DNA from: Candidatus Heimdallarchaeota archaeon
GTDB lineage: Archaea > Asgardarchaeota > Heimdallarchaeia > Heimdallarchaeales > Kariarchaeaceae
Assembly (NCBI GenBank): GCA_030149205.1
Contig: JASBSB010000007.1
Location: 569,631 to 633,630 of the forward strand
DNA length: 64,000 nt
Direction: 5' to 3'
A program made the position numbers and the translations under genes. The notes under the pieces are model-generated. The model was not told the origin of the DNA. It made no database searches and saw only the letters and a program-made list of their open reading frames with translations. This document shows, piece by piece, positions 23,526 through 32,944 of the stretch. Within the stretch, counting starts at the first letter, position 1; the number at the start of each line of letters is the position of its first letter.

Positions 23526-25961
23526 ATGTTGATTGTGAGTAAGTCCAGCAAAATTTTAAAAGGCATTCTGATTATGGTGCTCTTGATAACCACTCCACTT
23601 GCGGGAATCTATATTGGTGTGAAAAACACATCTGACCACTTCTACACGAATATGAAATTTCCACAATTATCTAAGGCAGTCACTGTTTCTAGAGATAGCA
23701 AAGGAGTTCCAACAATATCTGGATCAAATCTTAATGATGTTCTCTTCGTTCAGGGATATGAGATTGCCAGGGATCGGTTATGGCAGTTGGAATTTTACCG
23801 GAGTCTTTCGAATGGGGAACTTTCAAGGATTCTTGGGCCATCTCTTCTTGAGACTGACAAATTCATTCATAACATCCTGATTCCAAACGCAAACGAGTAC
23901 AATGCTGCGCATATCAACTCAACACTTCGATCAATGGTAGAAAGTTATATTGACGGAATTAACAAATTTATTTTGGGTCATTTAGACTCTCTTCCATTAG
24001 AATTCCAGTTACTTGGGGTAAAGCCCAAACTCTGGCAGGTGAAGGATGTGTTTGGAATGCAAAGTGCAATGGCCCTAAATTTTGCATTTGGAGGGTTATC
24101 CACAGAGTTACTAAGACAGGACACCATAAAGAAAGTTGGAGTGAAAAAGATGTTAGAGCTATTTCCGGTGCTGTATCCACCCGCAAGAAAATATTTGTTA
24201 AGTCTCAATCACACAACACCATTGCCATATATCAATTCCAAGTTTAATCTAAACAAAATAAAGAGAGCTCTTTATGGGACAGGATTTTCTTCACAGTTGT
24301 TTGCCTCCAATAATTGGGTTGTTTCAGGTGCTAAAACAGTATCGGGACATCCCCTTATATCGAACGACCCTCACCTTGGACTTGCTGTCCCTGGACTTTG
24401 GTATCAGGTAAATCTTGAGACTCCAGAATTTCATGCACAAGGTTTTACGCTTCCAGGAACTCCGTTTGTAATTCTTGGACACAATAGGTATGTTGCTTGG
24501 GGAGCGACTTCAGGGTTGACCGATGTTGTTGATTTGTATTATCTCAATCAGAATGGTACACATTATTTGGTCAACAACTCAACTTGGAAGCCATTTCAAC
24601 TCTTAAAAGAGTATATCCCTCAAAAGGATGGTTCAAATGTTACTGTAGAAATTAAACTCACAGATTTTGGCCCAATGATGAATCTAACTCAGGGATATTA
24701 TGCTTTTCAGTGGGTAAACAATATGAAGTATTCCAATAACCAGATCTTTCGGTCAATCTATGATCTGAACACAGCAAAAAGTGTGCAAGACGCACATAAT
24801 GCACTCAGGTATTTTGAGGTTCCTGGGTTAAATTTTGTTTTGGCAGACGTTCAAAACAACATCGCCTATCAGTTTGTCGGGAAACTGCCCACAAGGAAAA
24901 CAGGATTTGGATTGATACCACACAACGGGAGCAACGGTCAGTTTTATTGGAACGGTACGATTCCATACTCTGAAAACTACTATGTCTTGAATCCATCTTC
25001 TCACTTTTTCGCAACAGCAAACGAAAGAGTAGATCCGCGAGAGAAATTTTACATATCTGAGGCATTTGCATTAAAATATAGGGACGCTAGGATCTCAGAA
25101 GTTTTGGCGAACTTTACTGATTTTAAAACAGATAATCTAGGGAAGTTTACAGTGAATGATATGATGCGACTACAAGCTGATGTAAAAACCTTGGTCGCTC
25201 AGGATTTGCTTTTGCCAGTGCTCCCATATTTTAATGGACAGATTTCCAAATTAAATAACTCTAATGTCATCCAATCAATTAAATTGCTTGACTCTTGGAA
25301 TCTTCGAATGGACAAAAATCAGATTGCACCAACCATCTTTACAACGTATCGTCTCTTCTATACTCAAATGACCTTTTTAGATGATGTTGGACAGGAGATA
25401 ACCAACGCCCTCTCATACTCAGGTATTCGAGTAATAGCAAATCTGTTAAAGACGAACATTAACAGTCCTTGGTTTGATATAAATGGAACGAAGAAGAAGG
25501 AAAACGGGTATGACATTGCTCTGTTAAGCTTAGAAAAAGCAGTTCAGTATCTTGAGACCCGGTTAGGTAAGAATATGAATGGATGGAAATGGGGGAGTAT
25601 TCATCAAACCTACTTTAAACACCCTTTGTCCTCTGTTCCAGAGTTATCCTTTTTGAATATTGGTCCACAGCCCTCAAACGGTTCTGTTTTTACGGTAAAT
25701 GCAATATATGGACCGACCTATCATAACGGGAAAATCACCTACAGTGATAACTATGGGCCATCGTTTAGATTTTCATTTGAGGTTGAACCGACTTGGAGTA
25801 AAACTTATGGGATTTACGCACCTGGGTCGAATGGAGTTTATCTGGATCCAAACTATTCCAGTGGATACAATAATTGGTTAAATTTCAAGTATTCTCATTG
25901 GACTTTTTCAGCAACTGAAGCACAAAAATCTGCACAATTTATCTATGTTTATTCTCCTTAA
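23526..25961 (+). CDS. Penicillin acylase family protein (S45 Ntn hydrolase), membrane/extracellular
   Basis: 811 residues. One hydrophobic N-terminal helix (about 11-30) is a signal or anchor. The proenzyme carries the S45 autoprocessing site LFASNNWVVSG, with S261 as the nucleophile that becomes the N terminus of the large chain; NDPHLGLAVPGLWYQV and GHNRYVAWGAT are the usual following motifs. S45 enzymes hydrolyse amide bonds (acyl-homoserine lactones, N-acyl amino acids, beta-lactam side chains); the natural substrate here is unknown. It lies 45 bp after lysZJ with a TATA-like ACTTTAAAATT in the gap, so probably a separate unit. Its 3' end overlaps the convergent acetyltransferase by 4 bp. 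Confidence 0.87.
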   Translation: MLIVSKSSKILKGILIMVLLITTPLAGIYIGVKNTSDHFYTNMKFPQLSKAVTVSRDSKGVPTISGSNLNDVLFVQGYEIARDRLWQLEFYRSLSNGELSRILGPSLLETDKFIHNILIPNANEYNAAHINSTLRSMVESYIDGINKFILGHLDSLPLEFQLLGVKPKLWQVKDVFGMQSAMALNFAFGGLSTELLRQDTIKKVGVKKMLELFPVLYPPARKYLLSLNHTTPLPYINSKFNLNKIKRALYGTGFSSQLFASNNWVVSGAKTVSGHPLISNDPHLGLAVPGLWYQVNLETPEFHAQGFTLPGTPFVILGHNRYVAWGATSGLTDVVDLYYLNQNGTHYLVNNSTWKPFQLLKEYIPQKDGSNVTVEIKLTDFGPMMNLTQGYYAFQWVNNMKYSNNQIFRSIYDLNTAKSVQDAHNALRYFEVPGLNFVLADVQNNIAYQFVGKLPTRKTGFGLIPHNGSNGQFYWNGTIPYSENYYVLNPSSHFFATANERVDPREKFYISEAFALKYRDARISEVLANFTDFKTDNLGKFTVNDMMRLQADVKTLVAQDLLLPVLPYFNGQISKLNNSNVIQSIKLLDSWNLRMDKNQIAPTIFTTYRLFYTQMTFLDDVGQEITNALSYSGIRVIANLLKTNINSPWFDINGTKKKENGYDIALLSLEKAVQYLETRLGKNMNGWKWGSIHQTYFKHPLSSVPELSFLNIGPQPSNGSVFTVNAIYGPTYHNGKITYSDNYGPSFRFSFEVEPTWSKTYGIYAPGSNGVYLDPNYSSGYNNWLNFKYSHWTFSATEAQKSAQFIYVYSP

Positions 25962-27136
25962 AAGGACTCATTGATGTCAACATCAATAGGTGTAAACATA
26001 TTCGAGATGGTCATCTCAGTCTTTTCATCAAGCTTTGACCAACCCATTAATCTAAATCTTTCAAAGTTATATCTAGAATAAATGATTTCTGTTAAAGCAC
26101 GTATGTTTAGTTTCTGACCCTTTTCATTTGATGGAGTTACAGATAGCCTTCCATCCTTTCCTTCAAACTTCCAAGTCGAGTTGTTGTTTTCTATCCATTC
26201 GTCTTCAATCTCAAGGATAACTGAACCGTTTGTCGCTTCAATCCCATTCAAACCTCTTACATCAATTATTCGTGCCATTGGGGAAGGTACCCAGTCACGT
26301 GTCTTTGATTGTGCTTTTAAATCGGGTAACCATGATTCCACCTGTTCTTTTCTTGAGGTTTGAAATTTTATGCTCAACACCTGATCTTTATGAGCCTCCA
26401 TCCACTTTAAAATTGCATATCTACCAACCTCATTAAGAAAGGTAAGTTCTCTCACCTTCATTTCTCCCTCAAATCCTGTCATCTTGTAATTAACCCAGGC
26501 GATTGTTTTGTTATATTCATCTCGAATTGAGAGTGCCCAATAATCTTTAAACGTGTAATGGTCATATCTTGACCGGTTAAACTTTGCAGCTCCATATAAT
26601 GTTTCAACTAGATTAGATTTATAATCATAATATTGTTCTAAAACATCAACTAACCTATCCCTTGAGTAAATTATACCTTTTGGTAGCTGAATATCCTTAG
26701 TTTTGATGTTTCTGGGATTTACCTCCACCTCTTGTATCTGAGGAAGGTTTACATATCCAAATTTCCGATAAAAACTTTCCCGAAATGGGTATAATGCACT
26801 AACATACTGTGAGTTTTTCAACATCTTAGACAATAAGTGCTCCATCAATGCTGTTACATACCCCTTGTTTCTATGCTCAGGGTTAGTGGCAACACCTGCA
26901 ACACCACCCATAGGGATGACTTTACCCCTTACATTCTGATCTAAGGGGACTATCGTTCCTGTGGTGACAACTTCATTTCCTTTCCAAATCAAAAAAATCT
27001 CATCTTCTGTTGTCTCTAAAAATTTCTTTCTATCCTCAGAAATCATTACAGGAGAGGGGGCGAATGCATATGTTGTCATCTCCGCTGCAATTAGTTTTTC
27101 CTTCATAGTCTTAGCAGGTTTAATCTGAATTGTCAT
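25958..27136 (-). CDS. Eis-like GNAT N-acetyltransferase
   Basis: 392 residues, layout of the Eis family (COG4552): two tandem GNAT folds and a C-terminal sterol-carrier-like domain. The first GNAT domain has the acetyl-CoA loop GVATNPEHRNKGYVTALMEHLL (about residues 80-105) and YPFRESFYRKFGYV. The C-terminal region (DGRLSVTPSN..., LTEIIYSRYNFERFRLMGW) matches the SCP2-like end. Family members acetylate aminoglycosides or protein lysines; the substrate here is unknown. Convergent with the acylase gene, divergent from asnB with a 112-bp shared promoter region. Confidence 0.82.
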   Translation of the reverse strand: MTIQIKPAKTMKEKLIAAEMTTYAFAPSPVMISEDRKKFLETTEDEIFLIWKGNEVVTTGTIVPLDQNVRGKVIPMGGVAGVATNPEHRNKGYVTALMEHLLSKMLKNSQYVSALYPFRESFYRKFGYVNLPQIQEVEVNPRNIKTKDIQLPKGIIYSRDRLVDVLEQYYDYKSNLVETLYGAAKFNRSRYDHYTFKDYWALSIRDEYNKTIAWVNYKMTGFEGEMKVRELTFLNEVGRYAILKWMEAHKDQVLSIKFQTSRKEQVESWLPDLKAQSKTRDWVPSPMARIIDVRGLNGIEATNGSVILEIEDEWIENNNSTWKFEGKDGRLSVTPSNEKGQKLNIRALTEIIYSRYNFERFRLMGWSKLDEKTEMTISNMFTPIDVDINESF

Positions 27137-27248
27137 GATTCTCTATTTTCAGCTATTATTTATTTATAGCCAAAAGAAAATGAATTAAAAAATTCTTTTT
27201 TGACATGCCATTGAAAAGGATTAATTAGGTGAAAAGTTCTCTTAAATT

Positions 27249-29060
27249 ATGTGTGGAATTGCAGGTGTCTTTGGAACAGATGACAAGACCCTAGTAACAG
27301 ATATGGTCTCAACCTTTCAAAATAGGGGGCCAGATCACAAAGGTTTTGCAACTACAGATATTGCAGTTCTGGGGAATGCAAGGTTATCAATTATTGATGT
27401 TGCAGGGAGTGATCAGCCAATTTGGGATGAACAAGGGCAAGTCTGCATCGTAGCAAACTGTGAGATTTACAATTTTAAATCTGTTAAAGCCACACTATTG
27501 GAGAAAGGTCATCATTTTATGACTAATGGTGATACAGAAGTTATTCTTCAAGCTTACCTAGAATATGGATTAGATTTTGCTCAATATATTGATGGTATAT
27601 TTGCAGTCGCTATCCTTGACCTAAACAAGAAAAGATTGGTACTTGCCAGGGACAGGTTAGGAATAAAACCCCTGTATTACACCTTTGTTAAAGATAAACT
27701 ATTGTTTGCCTCAGAAATCAAAGCTATTCTTAAATTTCAAGAGATCACTCCAACTTTAAATTATCCTGCTCTCCAGTGGTTTTTAGAATTAGGATATATT
27801 AGCGGGGTTCATTCTCTGTTTGAGGGAATTCAACAATTGCTTCCTGGAACAGTTATGTCTGTGGATCCCTCTGGGAAAACGATGAAGAAATACTTTAAAT
27901 TACAAAACGGAACAACAGGTAAATTAGATATAAATATCTTGGACACCTTGATTGATGAGGCAGTAAACTCACAACTGATATCAGAAAGACCTTTAGGAAT
28001 TTATTTATCAGGTGGATTGGATAGTTCCATTGTCGCTTCTTATGCAGCCAAGCATCTTGATAAGGTCATGACATTTACACAGAATTTTGGGGAGGTCAAT
28101 GAAACGGCAAACGCTAGGTTGTTATCTGAGCAAATTGGTGCAGAACATTTTACGCTTAACCATGACCCTGATACTGAGATCCGAGATGTGAGGAAGATGC
28201 TTTATTTTATGGAACATCCAACTTTTGGAATGTCGGCAACTTACGAATTAGCGCAGTTTGCCAAATCCAAGGGTAATGTGGTGATGCTTTCTGGTCTTGG
28301 CGGTGATGAAATCTTTGGAGGGTACGTCCAACATGCCAGAGCTGCTAAAATTTCTGCTTTTCCTAACATCCCCCTACTCAGCCGTTCTACAGGCAAGTTA
28401 TTTGAAAGCTTCAATCAAATGAAACTCTCAAGGTATGCATATTCAATGGGTTCAACACTTGATAAGATCAGGGCAGTAAAATACTCGGAATCACCAAAGG
28501 TGATGAAGGCATTAATCTCAAAAGAATTCAGAGAGGTTCCTGAAACAGAGGTTTTCAATTACAACCCAAATAAGGATTTTTTCAAGGTAATGGAGTCTGA
28601 GTTGATCTATGGGCAACTTGATGGTAACTACCTGAAGATCGCAGATAGAATGTCTATGGCGGCTTCAATAGAAATGCGAGTTCCGTTTCTCGATACACCA
28701 CTTTTGCAATACTCATTAAATCTGCCTCGTACGGACAAAATCAGGAATAATGTGTCAAAATTTGGGTTAAGAAAGTTAGCTGGTGAACAACTAAGCCTTC
28801 CTAAACAGATCATTAAGAAGGGTGAGGATGCTTCGAACAAGGGTGGCTACGGTTTCTCGGCAGCAGAGTTTTGGAAAGAAAGTCTCGGAGAGTATGTTAA
28901 AACCCAATTAGATTCGTCTATAATTCGTGAATACAAGGTTTTTGATGAAAATCAGGTTAAAAATTATCTTTCCAAGGTGCGTTCCTATGCCCAGATAAGG
29001 ACACTGTGGCATATTGCCACAACACATGAGCTAATAGATATTTTCCAAATGCAAATTTAA
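27249..29060 (+). CDS. asnB: Asparagine synthetase (glutamine-hydrolysing)
   Basis: 603 residues. Residues 2-190 are a class II glutaminase domain with nucleophile C2, R45 (NARLSIID), D95 in NGDTEV and the oxyanion motif N70-C71-EIYN, where the usual Gly is Cys. Residues about 230-600 are the synthetase domain with the PP-loop SGGLDSS (254-260), LSGLGGDEIFGGY, and DRMSMAASIEMRVPFLD. It makes asparagine from aspartate, ATP and glutamine, or alternatively amidates another substrate, as many archaeal AsnB homologues do. Monocistronic; ATG 27249 is preceded only by a distant AGGTGA (17 nt). Confidence 0.9.
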   Translation: MCGIAGVFGTDDKTLVTDMVSTFQNRGPDHKGFATTDIAVLGNARLSIIDVAGSDQPIWDEQGQVCIVANCEIYNFKSVKATLLEKGHHFMTNGDTEVILQAYLEYGLDFAQYIDGIFAVAILDLNKKRLVLARDRLGIKPLYYTFVKDKLLFASEIKAILKFQEITPTLNYPALQWFLELGYISGVHSLFEGIQQLLPGTVMSVDPSGKTMKKYFKLQNGTTGKLDINILDTLIDEAVNSQLISERPLGIYLSGGLDSSIVASYAAKHLDKVMTFTQNFGEVNETANARLLSEQIGAEHFTLNHDPDTEIRDVRKMLYFMEHPTFGMSATYELAQFAKSKGNVVMLSGLGGDEIFGGYVQHARAAKISAFPNIPLLSRSTGKLFESFNQMKLSRYAYSMGSTLDKIRAVKYSESPKVMKALISKEFREVPETEVFNYNPNKDFFKVMESELIYGQLDGNYLKIADRMSMAASIEMRVPFLDTPLLQYSLNLPRTDKIRNNVSKFGLRKLAGEQLSLPKQIIKKGEDASNKGGYGFSAAEFWKESLGEYVKTQLDSSIIREYKVFDENQVKNYLSKVRSYAQIRTLWHIATTHELIDIFQMQI

Positions 29061-29090
29061 CTTCATGGCTTAACATCAAATAATGCGAAG

Positions 29091-29636
29091 TTGGTGTTAC
29101 CCAATGTTGAAAAGGTCACATTAAGACTACCTAAATCTCCTTATGTCCCTGATGGATACCTTCCGATTGAAAATTTAAATATTCTTGTTAAAAGTCCAGA
29201 ATTTAAACCCTTAGTCCCTAGAGAAGACTTTTCTAAATTTAGGGTAGCCTCTAAATTACTCTTCCTTTGGGTCGTTATTATTGTTGTTATCACTATCTTG
29301 ATAGCTTTAGTTAATTATCTTCCATTATTTCCGACTTACGTTGCCTTCTTTCTTTTTGTAACTCCAAATGCAATATTGTTGTTTTATATAACAGGAGTAA
29401 TCACCGCGAATATTATACCAATCTGGTTTGGAACCTTAGAATCTGAAACTAATACTGAATTTGTAAAACTAAAGTACACATTCTTAAAAATCAAAACTGT
29501 CAAGATTGAAATTTGTAGACTATTTAACCCAGTTTTACTGGTGAATAGTAATTTGATTTACATGTTGATTTTAACTGAAGATGGAAATATTTTCTACAGG
29601 TATACAATTGGAAGATTACTAAATTTAAGTTATTAA
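29091..29636 (+). CDS. Small two-TM membrane protein, unknown function
   Basis: 181 residues with two adjacent hydrophobic helices (about residues 55-80 and 82-108) between a soluble N-terminal arm and a soluble C-terminal domain rich in beta strands (EFVKLKYTFLKIKTVKIEI, LLVNSNLIYMLILTEDGNIFYRY). No family recognised. TTG 29091 (or GTG 29094) is the only plausible start in frame, with a TATA-like AAATTTAAC at 29053-29061 about 30 bp before. Follows asnB by 30 bp. Confidence 0.55.
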   Translation: MVLPNVEKVTLRLPKSPYVPDGYLPIENLNILVKSPEFKPLVPREDFSKFRVASKLLFLWVVIIVVITILIALVNYLPLFPTYVAFFLFVTPNAILLFYITGVITANIIPIWFGTLESETNTEFVKLKYTFLKIKTVKIEICRLFNPVLLVNSNLIYMLILTEDGNIFYRYTIGRLLNLSY

Positions 29637-29986
29637 ACTGAGACAATTCGTAATAAAAAGCAGTTAATACCATATTTTGATTTACAATAAAATTCAAATA
29701 TTTTACGAAACAATCAAATCTGAAAACGATTCCTTCATTAATTTTTGTCACATGAAAATTTAAAATTGGTAATTTTCCCAATAATTGAATCTTCCCAGAC
29801 TGTGCTGAAATATGGCTTTTTATAAAATTATATGCGGTTTTAAAATGGATATAAGATATTTTATGTAATTAATAAGTAACAACAAACTTAAAAGAGTTAA
29901 AACTTTGAGGAATGTGCGATTTTATCGACACACGGTGATTAAATCAGAAAAAAAGGTACGAGATTTTTCCCGTAGGAGGATAAAAC
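29637..29986. promoter_or_regulatory. Intergenic region ending in a strong ribosome-binding site
   Basis: 350 bp, strongly AT-rich, no believable ORF. TATA-like stretches occur (TTTTATAAAATTATATG near 29818, ACTTAAAAGAG near 29885). The last part carries AGGAGG (29974-29979) seven nt before ATG 29987, the best Shine-Dalgarno sequence in the window; the secreted protease mRNA therefore has a real 5' leader, unlike most genes here. Confidence 0.5.
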
Positions 29987-32881
29987 ATGAAAGTTACAAA
30001 ATCAAACATAATACTAGTTATCATGCTCTCACTTGTAACAATCGGTATGACGGTGCAGACACTCCCCTTCACCACAAATATCGATCCTGTTAAAGAAGTG
30101 ATCATAAGCTTTGAACCAGCTCAAAGTAATACTGTTTTAGGTAAACTTGCGAGCTATGGTGTAAACATAATCGAAAAGTACAACATCATATCTGCTGTTG
30201 CTGTGACATTACCGAGTTCTTTGGTTAATGTTGTATCTCAGATTCCTGGGGTAAAATATGTCGAGGACAATGCTCATTATACTAAGGATATAACTCCTAA
30301 TGATCCCCGTTTCAGTGAATTATGGGGTATGTCAAGAATAAAAGCCCCTCAAGCCTGGGATCTAACCACTGGTTCGAGTTCAGTTCTTGTGGCAGTAATT
30401 GATGAAGGAATCGATATCAATCATCCTGATTTAGCTGCTAACATATGGACAAACCCAGGTGAAATTCCAAACAATGGAATTGACGATGACAACAATGGAT
30501 ACATAGATGATATTAATGGCTGGAACTTTTTGGACAAGAACAATCTTGTTTATGGTGGAGATCCAACCAAGGACACCCATGGGACCCACGTTGCAGGGAC
30601 AATTGGCGCTGTTGGGAACAATGGAATAGGTGTTGTTGGGGTAAACTGGAATGTGAAAATCATGTCCCTTAAGTTTCTAGGGGCGACCGGTGGTTCTACC
30701 ACAGATGCAATCTCAGCTGTACAGTACGCTTCAGCTATGGGGGTAAAGATTATCTCAGCATCTTGGGGTGGTGGTCCATACAATCAAGCTTTGAAGGATG
30801 CAATTGATGCTTTTCCTGGTTTATTTGTTGCAGCAGCAGGGAACTCCGCAGCAGACAATGATGCAACACCTCACTACCCATCTTCTTATACATCAACAAA
30901 TTTGATATCAGTTGCTTCAAGTACATCAACTGATGGGATGTCATCATTTTCAAATTATGGTGCTACATCTGTAGATATAGCTGCACCAGGATCCAATATC
31001 TTGAGTACCTACCCAGGTAACTCATATAACACAATTTCAGGAACTTCTATGGCAACACCTCATGTTTCAGGGGCTGCTGCTTTATTGTTGGCTAGGGATC
31101 CAACATTAACCACCGCTCAGCTAAAACAGAAACTGATAGATGGAGTTGACGTTGTACCAGCATTTCAAGGGAAGGTTGTTTCTAACGGTATTTTGAACGT
31201 TTATAAGTCAATGACTGGTTCTACCCCACCTCCATCATCAACAAAGACCAGTACATTCACAGGTACAGTGTCAAGCACAACTGTAGATCAGGTTCACTAT
31301 TTCGACCTTACAGCAACCGGAACAATCAGTGCTACTCTCTCCTGGCCAGCAGGTCCTGATGTGGACATGTATCTATACGCTCCAGGAGTTAACGTATATG
31401 GGACTGGGTATGTCACAAGGGCATATACCACCGCAAATCCTGAGACACTTTCCTACTCAGCAACAATAACTGGTACATGGGCTATTCGTGTCAACTACTA
31501 CAGTGGCTCATCTGCCAGTTACACATTATCTGTTACATACCCCGTCTCTGGAACAGTTGATACAACACCTCCAGCTCAGGTGACTGGTCTGACTGCAAAT
31601 GCTGTCTCTACATCCCAAATCAACCTGGCATGGAATGCAAACACTGAACCAGATCTTGCAAACTACAAGATTTACAGAGGTGGTATTCTTCTCACAAGCA
31701 CTACAGTTACTTCATACAGTGATACTGGATTGGCTTCTGGCACCAGTTACTCCTATCAGGTCTCTGCTGTAGATACCTCTACAAATGAGGGACTAAAATC
31801 AACAACAGCAACTGCTACAACTCTAACTCCTTCAGATACAACCCCACCAAGTGTGACCATTGTCACTCCAACAGGAACAGTATCTGGAACAGTTGTCGTG
31901 GAGGCAACAATTACTGATAACATAGGTGTATCCTCAGCAGATTACAGAATTGATACAGGTGTATGGGTTGCACTTATCAAAGGAACGGGCTCCTCATGGA
32001 CCGCAAATCTAGATACGACAACTTTGACAGATGCTAATCACACCATTGAGGTCCGAGGACTTGATGCAGCAGCAAACACTGGAACAGCAACTGGGACTTT
32101 CACAGTAAGCAATACTCCACCATCAACTCCTGGTAAATACACCTTCACAGGAACTGTTTCGAGCACATCTCCTGATCAGGTATTTTATTTTAATGTTACC
32201 ACAACTGGAACAATCAGTGCAACTCTATCATGGCCAGCAGGTCCTGATGTGGATATGTATCTGTACGCACCTGGTGCAAATGTCTATGGGACTGGGTATG
32301 TCACAAGGGCATATACCACCGCAAATCCTGAGACACTTTCCTACTCGGCTACTACAACAGGTAAATGGGCAATCCGTGTCAATTACTACAGTGGAGCATC
32401 CGCAAGTTTCACACTTGATGTTACAGTCCCTGTACCTTCAACCACAAAAACCAGTACATTTACTGGAATAGTGTCAAGCGCAACTGTGGATCAAGTCTAT
32501 TATTTTGACCTTACGGCAACCGGGACAATCAGTGCAACTCTATCATGGCCAGCAGGTCCTGATGTGGATATGTATCTATACGCCCCTGGTGTTAATGTGT
32601 ATGGAACAGGTTATGCAACCCGAGCATACACGACTGCCAATCCAGAGACATTATCTTTCTCAGCCACCACAACAGGCACTTGGGCAATCCGTGTCAATTA
32701 CTACAGTGGAGCATCAGCTAGCTTTACTTTAAGTGTTACTTATCCTGTTGCTGCTGCAACTCCTGCTAATGTAGGATCAGTTTATGGGACATCATCAATT
32801 ACTGCACAGTTACCTTCTGGTTCCTTTGGAAGTGATATGGTAGGCACCTATAGTCCAGCTGTTATTTGGAATTACATCTAA
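29987..32881 (+). CDS. Secreted subtilisin-like protease with FN3 and three PPC-like repeats
   Basis: 964 residues. Signal peptide (about 1-27), then an inhibitor I9-like propeptide (about 35-100), then an S8 peptidase domain with D139 (AVIDEGID), H198 (DTHGTHVAG) and S354 (SGTSMATPHVSG); AAAGNSAA holds the oxyanion Asn. Downstream are PPC-like repeat 1 (about 420-521), fibronectin III (about 524-615), an Ig-like domain (about 615-711), and PPC-like repeats 2 and 3 (about 718-815 and 821-919), each with TISATLSWPAGPDVDMYLYAPG. No C-terminal membrane anchor, so probably released or bound through the repeats. Likely degrades external protein for nutrition. Confidence 0.9.
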   Translation: MKVTKSNIILVIMLSLVTIGMTVQTLPFTTNIDPVKEVIISFEPAQSNTVLGKLASYGVNIIEKYNIISAVAVTLPSSLVNVVSQIPGVKYVEDNAHYTKDITPNDPRFSELWGMSRIKAPQAWDLTTGSSSVLVAVIDEGIDINHPDLAANIWTNPGEIPNNGIDDDNNGYIDDINGWNFLDKNNLVYGGDPTKDTHGTHVAGTIGAVGNNGIGVVGVNWNVKIMSLKFLGATGGSTTDAISAVQYASAMGVKIISASWGGGPYNQALKDAIDAFPGLFVAAAGNSAADNDATPHYPSSYTSTNLISVASSTSTDGMSSFSNYGATSVDIAAPGSNILSTYPGNSYNTISGTSMATPHVSGAAALLLARDPTLTTAQLKQKLIDGVDVVPAFQGKVVSNGILNVYKSMTGSTPPPSSTKTSTFTGTVSSTTVDQVHYFDLTATGTISATLSWPAGPDVDMYLYAPGVNVYGTGYVTRAYTTANPETLSYSATITGTWAIRVNYYSGSSASYTLSVTYPVSGTVDTTPPAQVTGLTANAVSTSQINLAWNANTEPDLANYKIYRGGILLTSTTVTSYSDTGLASGTSYSYQVSAVDTSTNEGLKSTTATATTLTPSDTTPPSVTIVTPTGTVSGTVVVEATITDNIGVSSADYRIDTGVWVALIKGTGSSWTANLDTTTLTDANHTIEVRGLDAAANTGTATGTFTVSNTPPSTPGKYTFTGTVSSTSPDQVFYFNVTTTGTISATLSWPAGPDVDMYLYAPGANVYGTGYVTRAYTTANPETLSYSATTTGKWAIRVNYYSGASASFTLDVTVPVPSTTKTSTFTGIVSSATVDQVYYFDLTATGTISATLSWPAGPDVDMYLYAPGVNVYGTGYATRAYTTANPETLSFSATTTGTWAIRVNYYSGASASFTLSVTYPVAAATPANVGSVYGTSSITAQLPSGSFGSDMVGTYSPAVIWNYI
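31397..31458 (+). repeat. 62-bp exact repeat within the protease PPC-like domains
   Basis: Bases 31397-31458 recur identically at 32285-32346 (repeat 2). Repeats 2 and 3 also share a 53-bp identical run at 32210-32262 and 32525-32577. Such DNA-level identity in selected blocks, between otherwise diverged copies, points to recent duplication or gene conversion among the three repeats. Confidence 0.9.
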
Positions 32882-32944
32882 GAATCCTGTAGAATTTAAA
32901 TAAAATCAAACTATTAATATAAACAAAATAAACTTAATAATTAT

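Noticed and set aside
29524..29781. 85-codon minus-strand ORF overlapping the end of the two-TM protein gene
   Set aside because: AT-rich chance ORF without motifs, largely opposite another ORF and intergenic DNA.
31249..32743. Repeats in the protease as a CRISPR array or mobile element
   Set aside because: The repeats are in-frame protein domains of about 100 residues with no spacers and no transposase.
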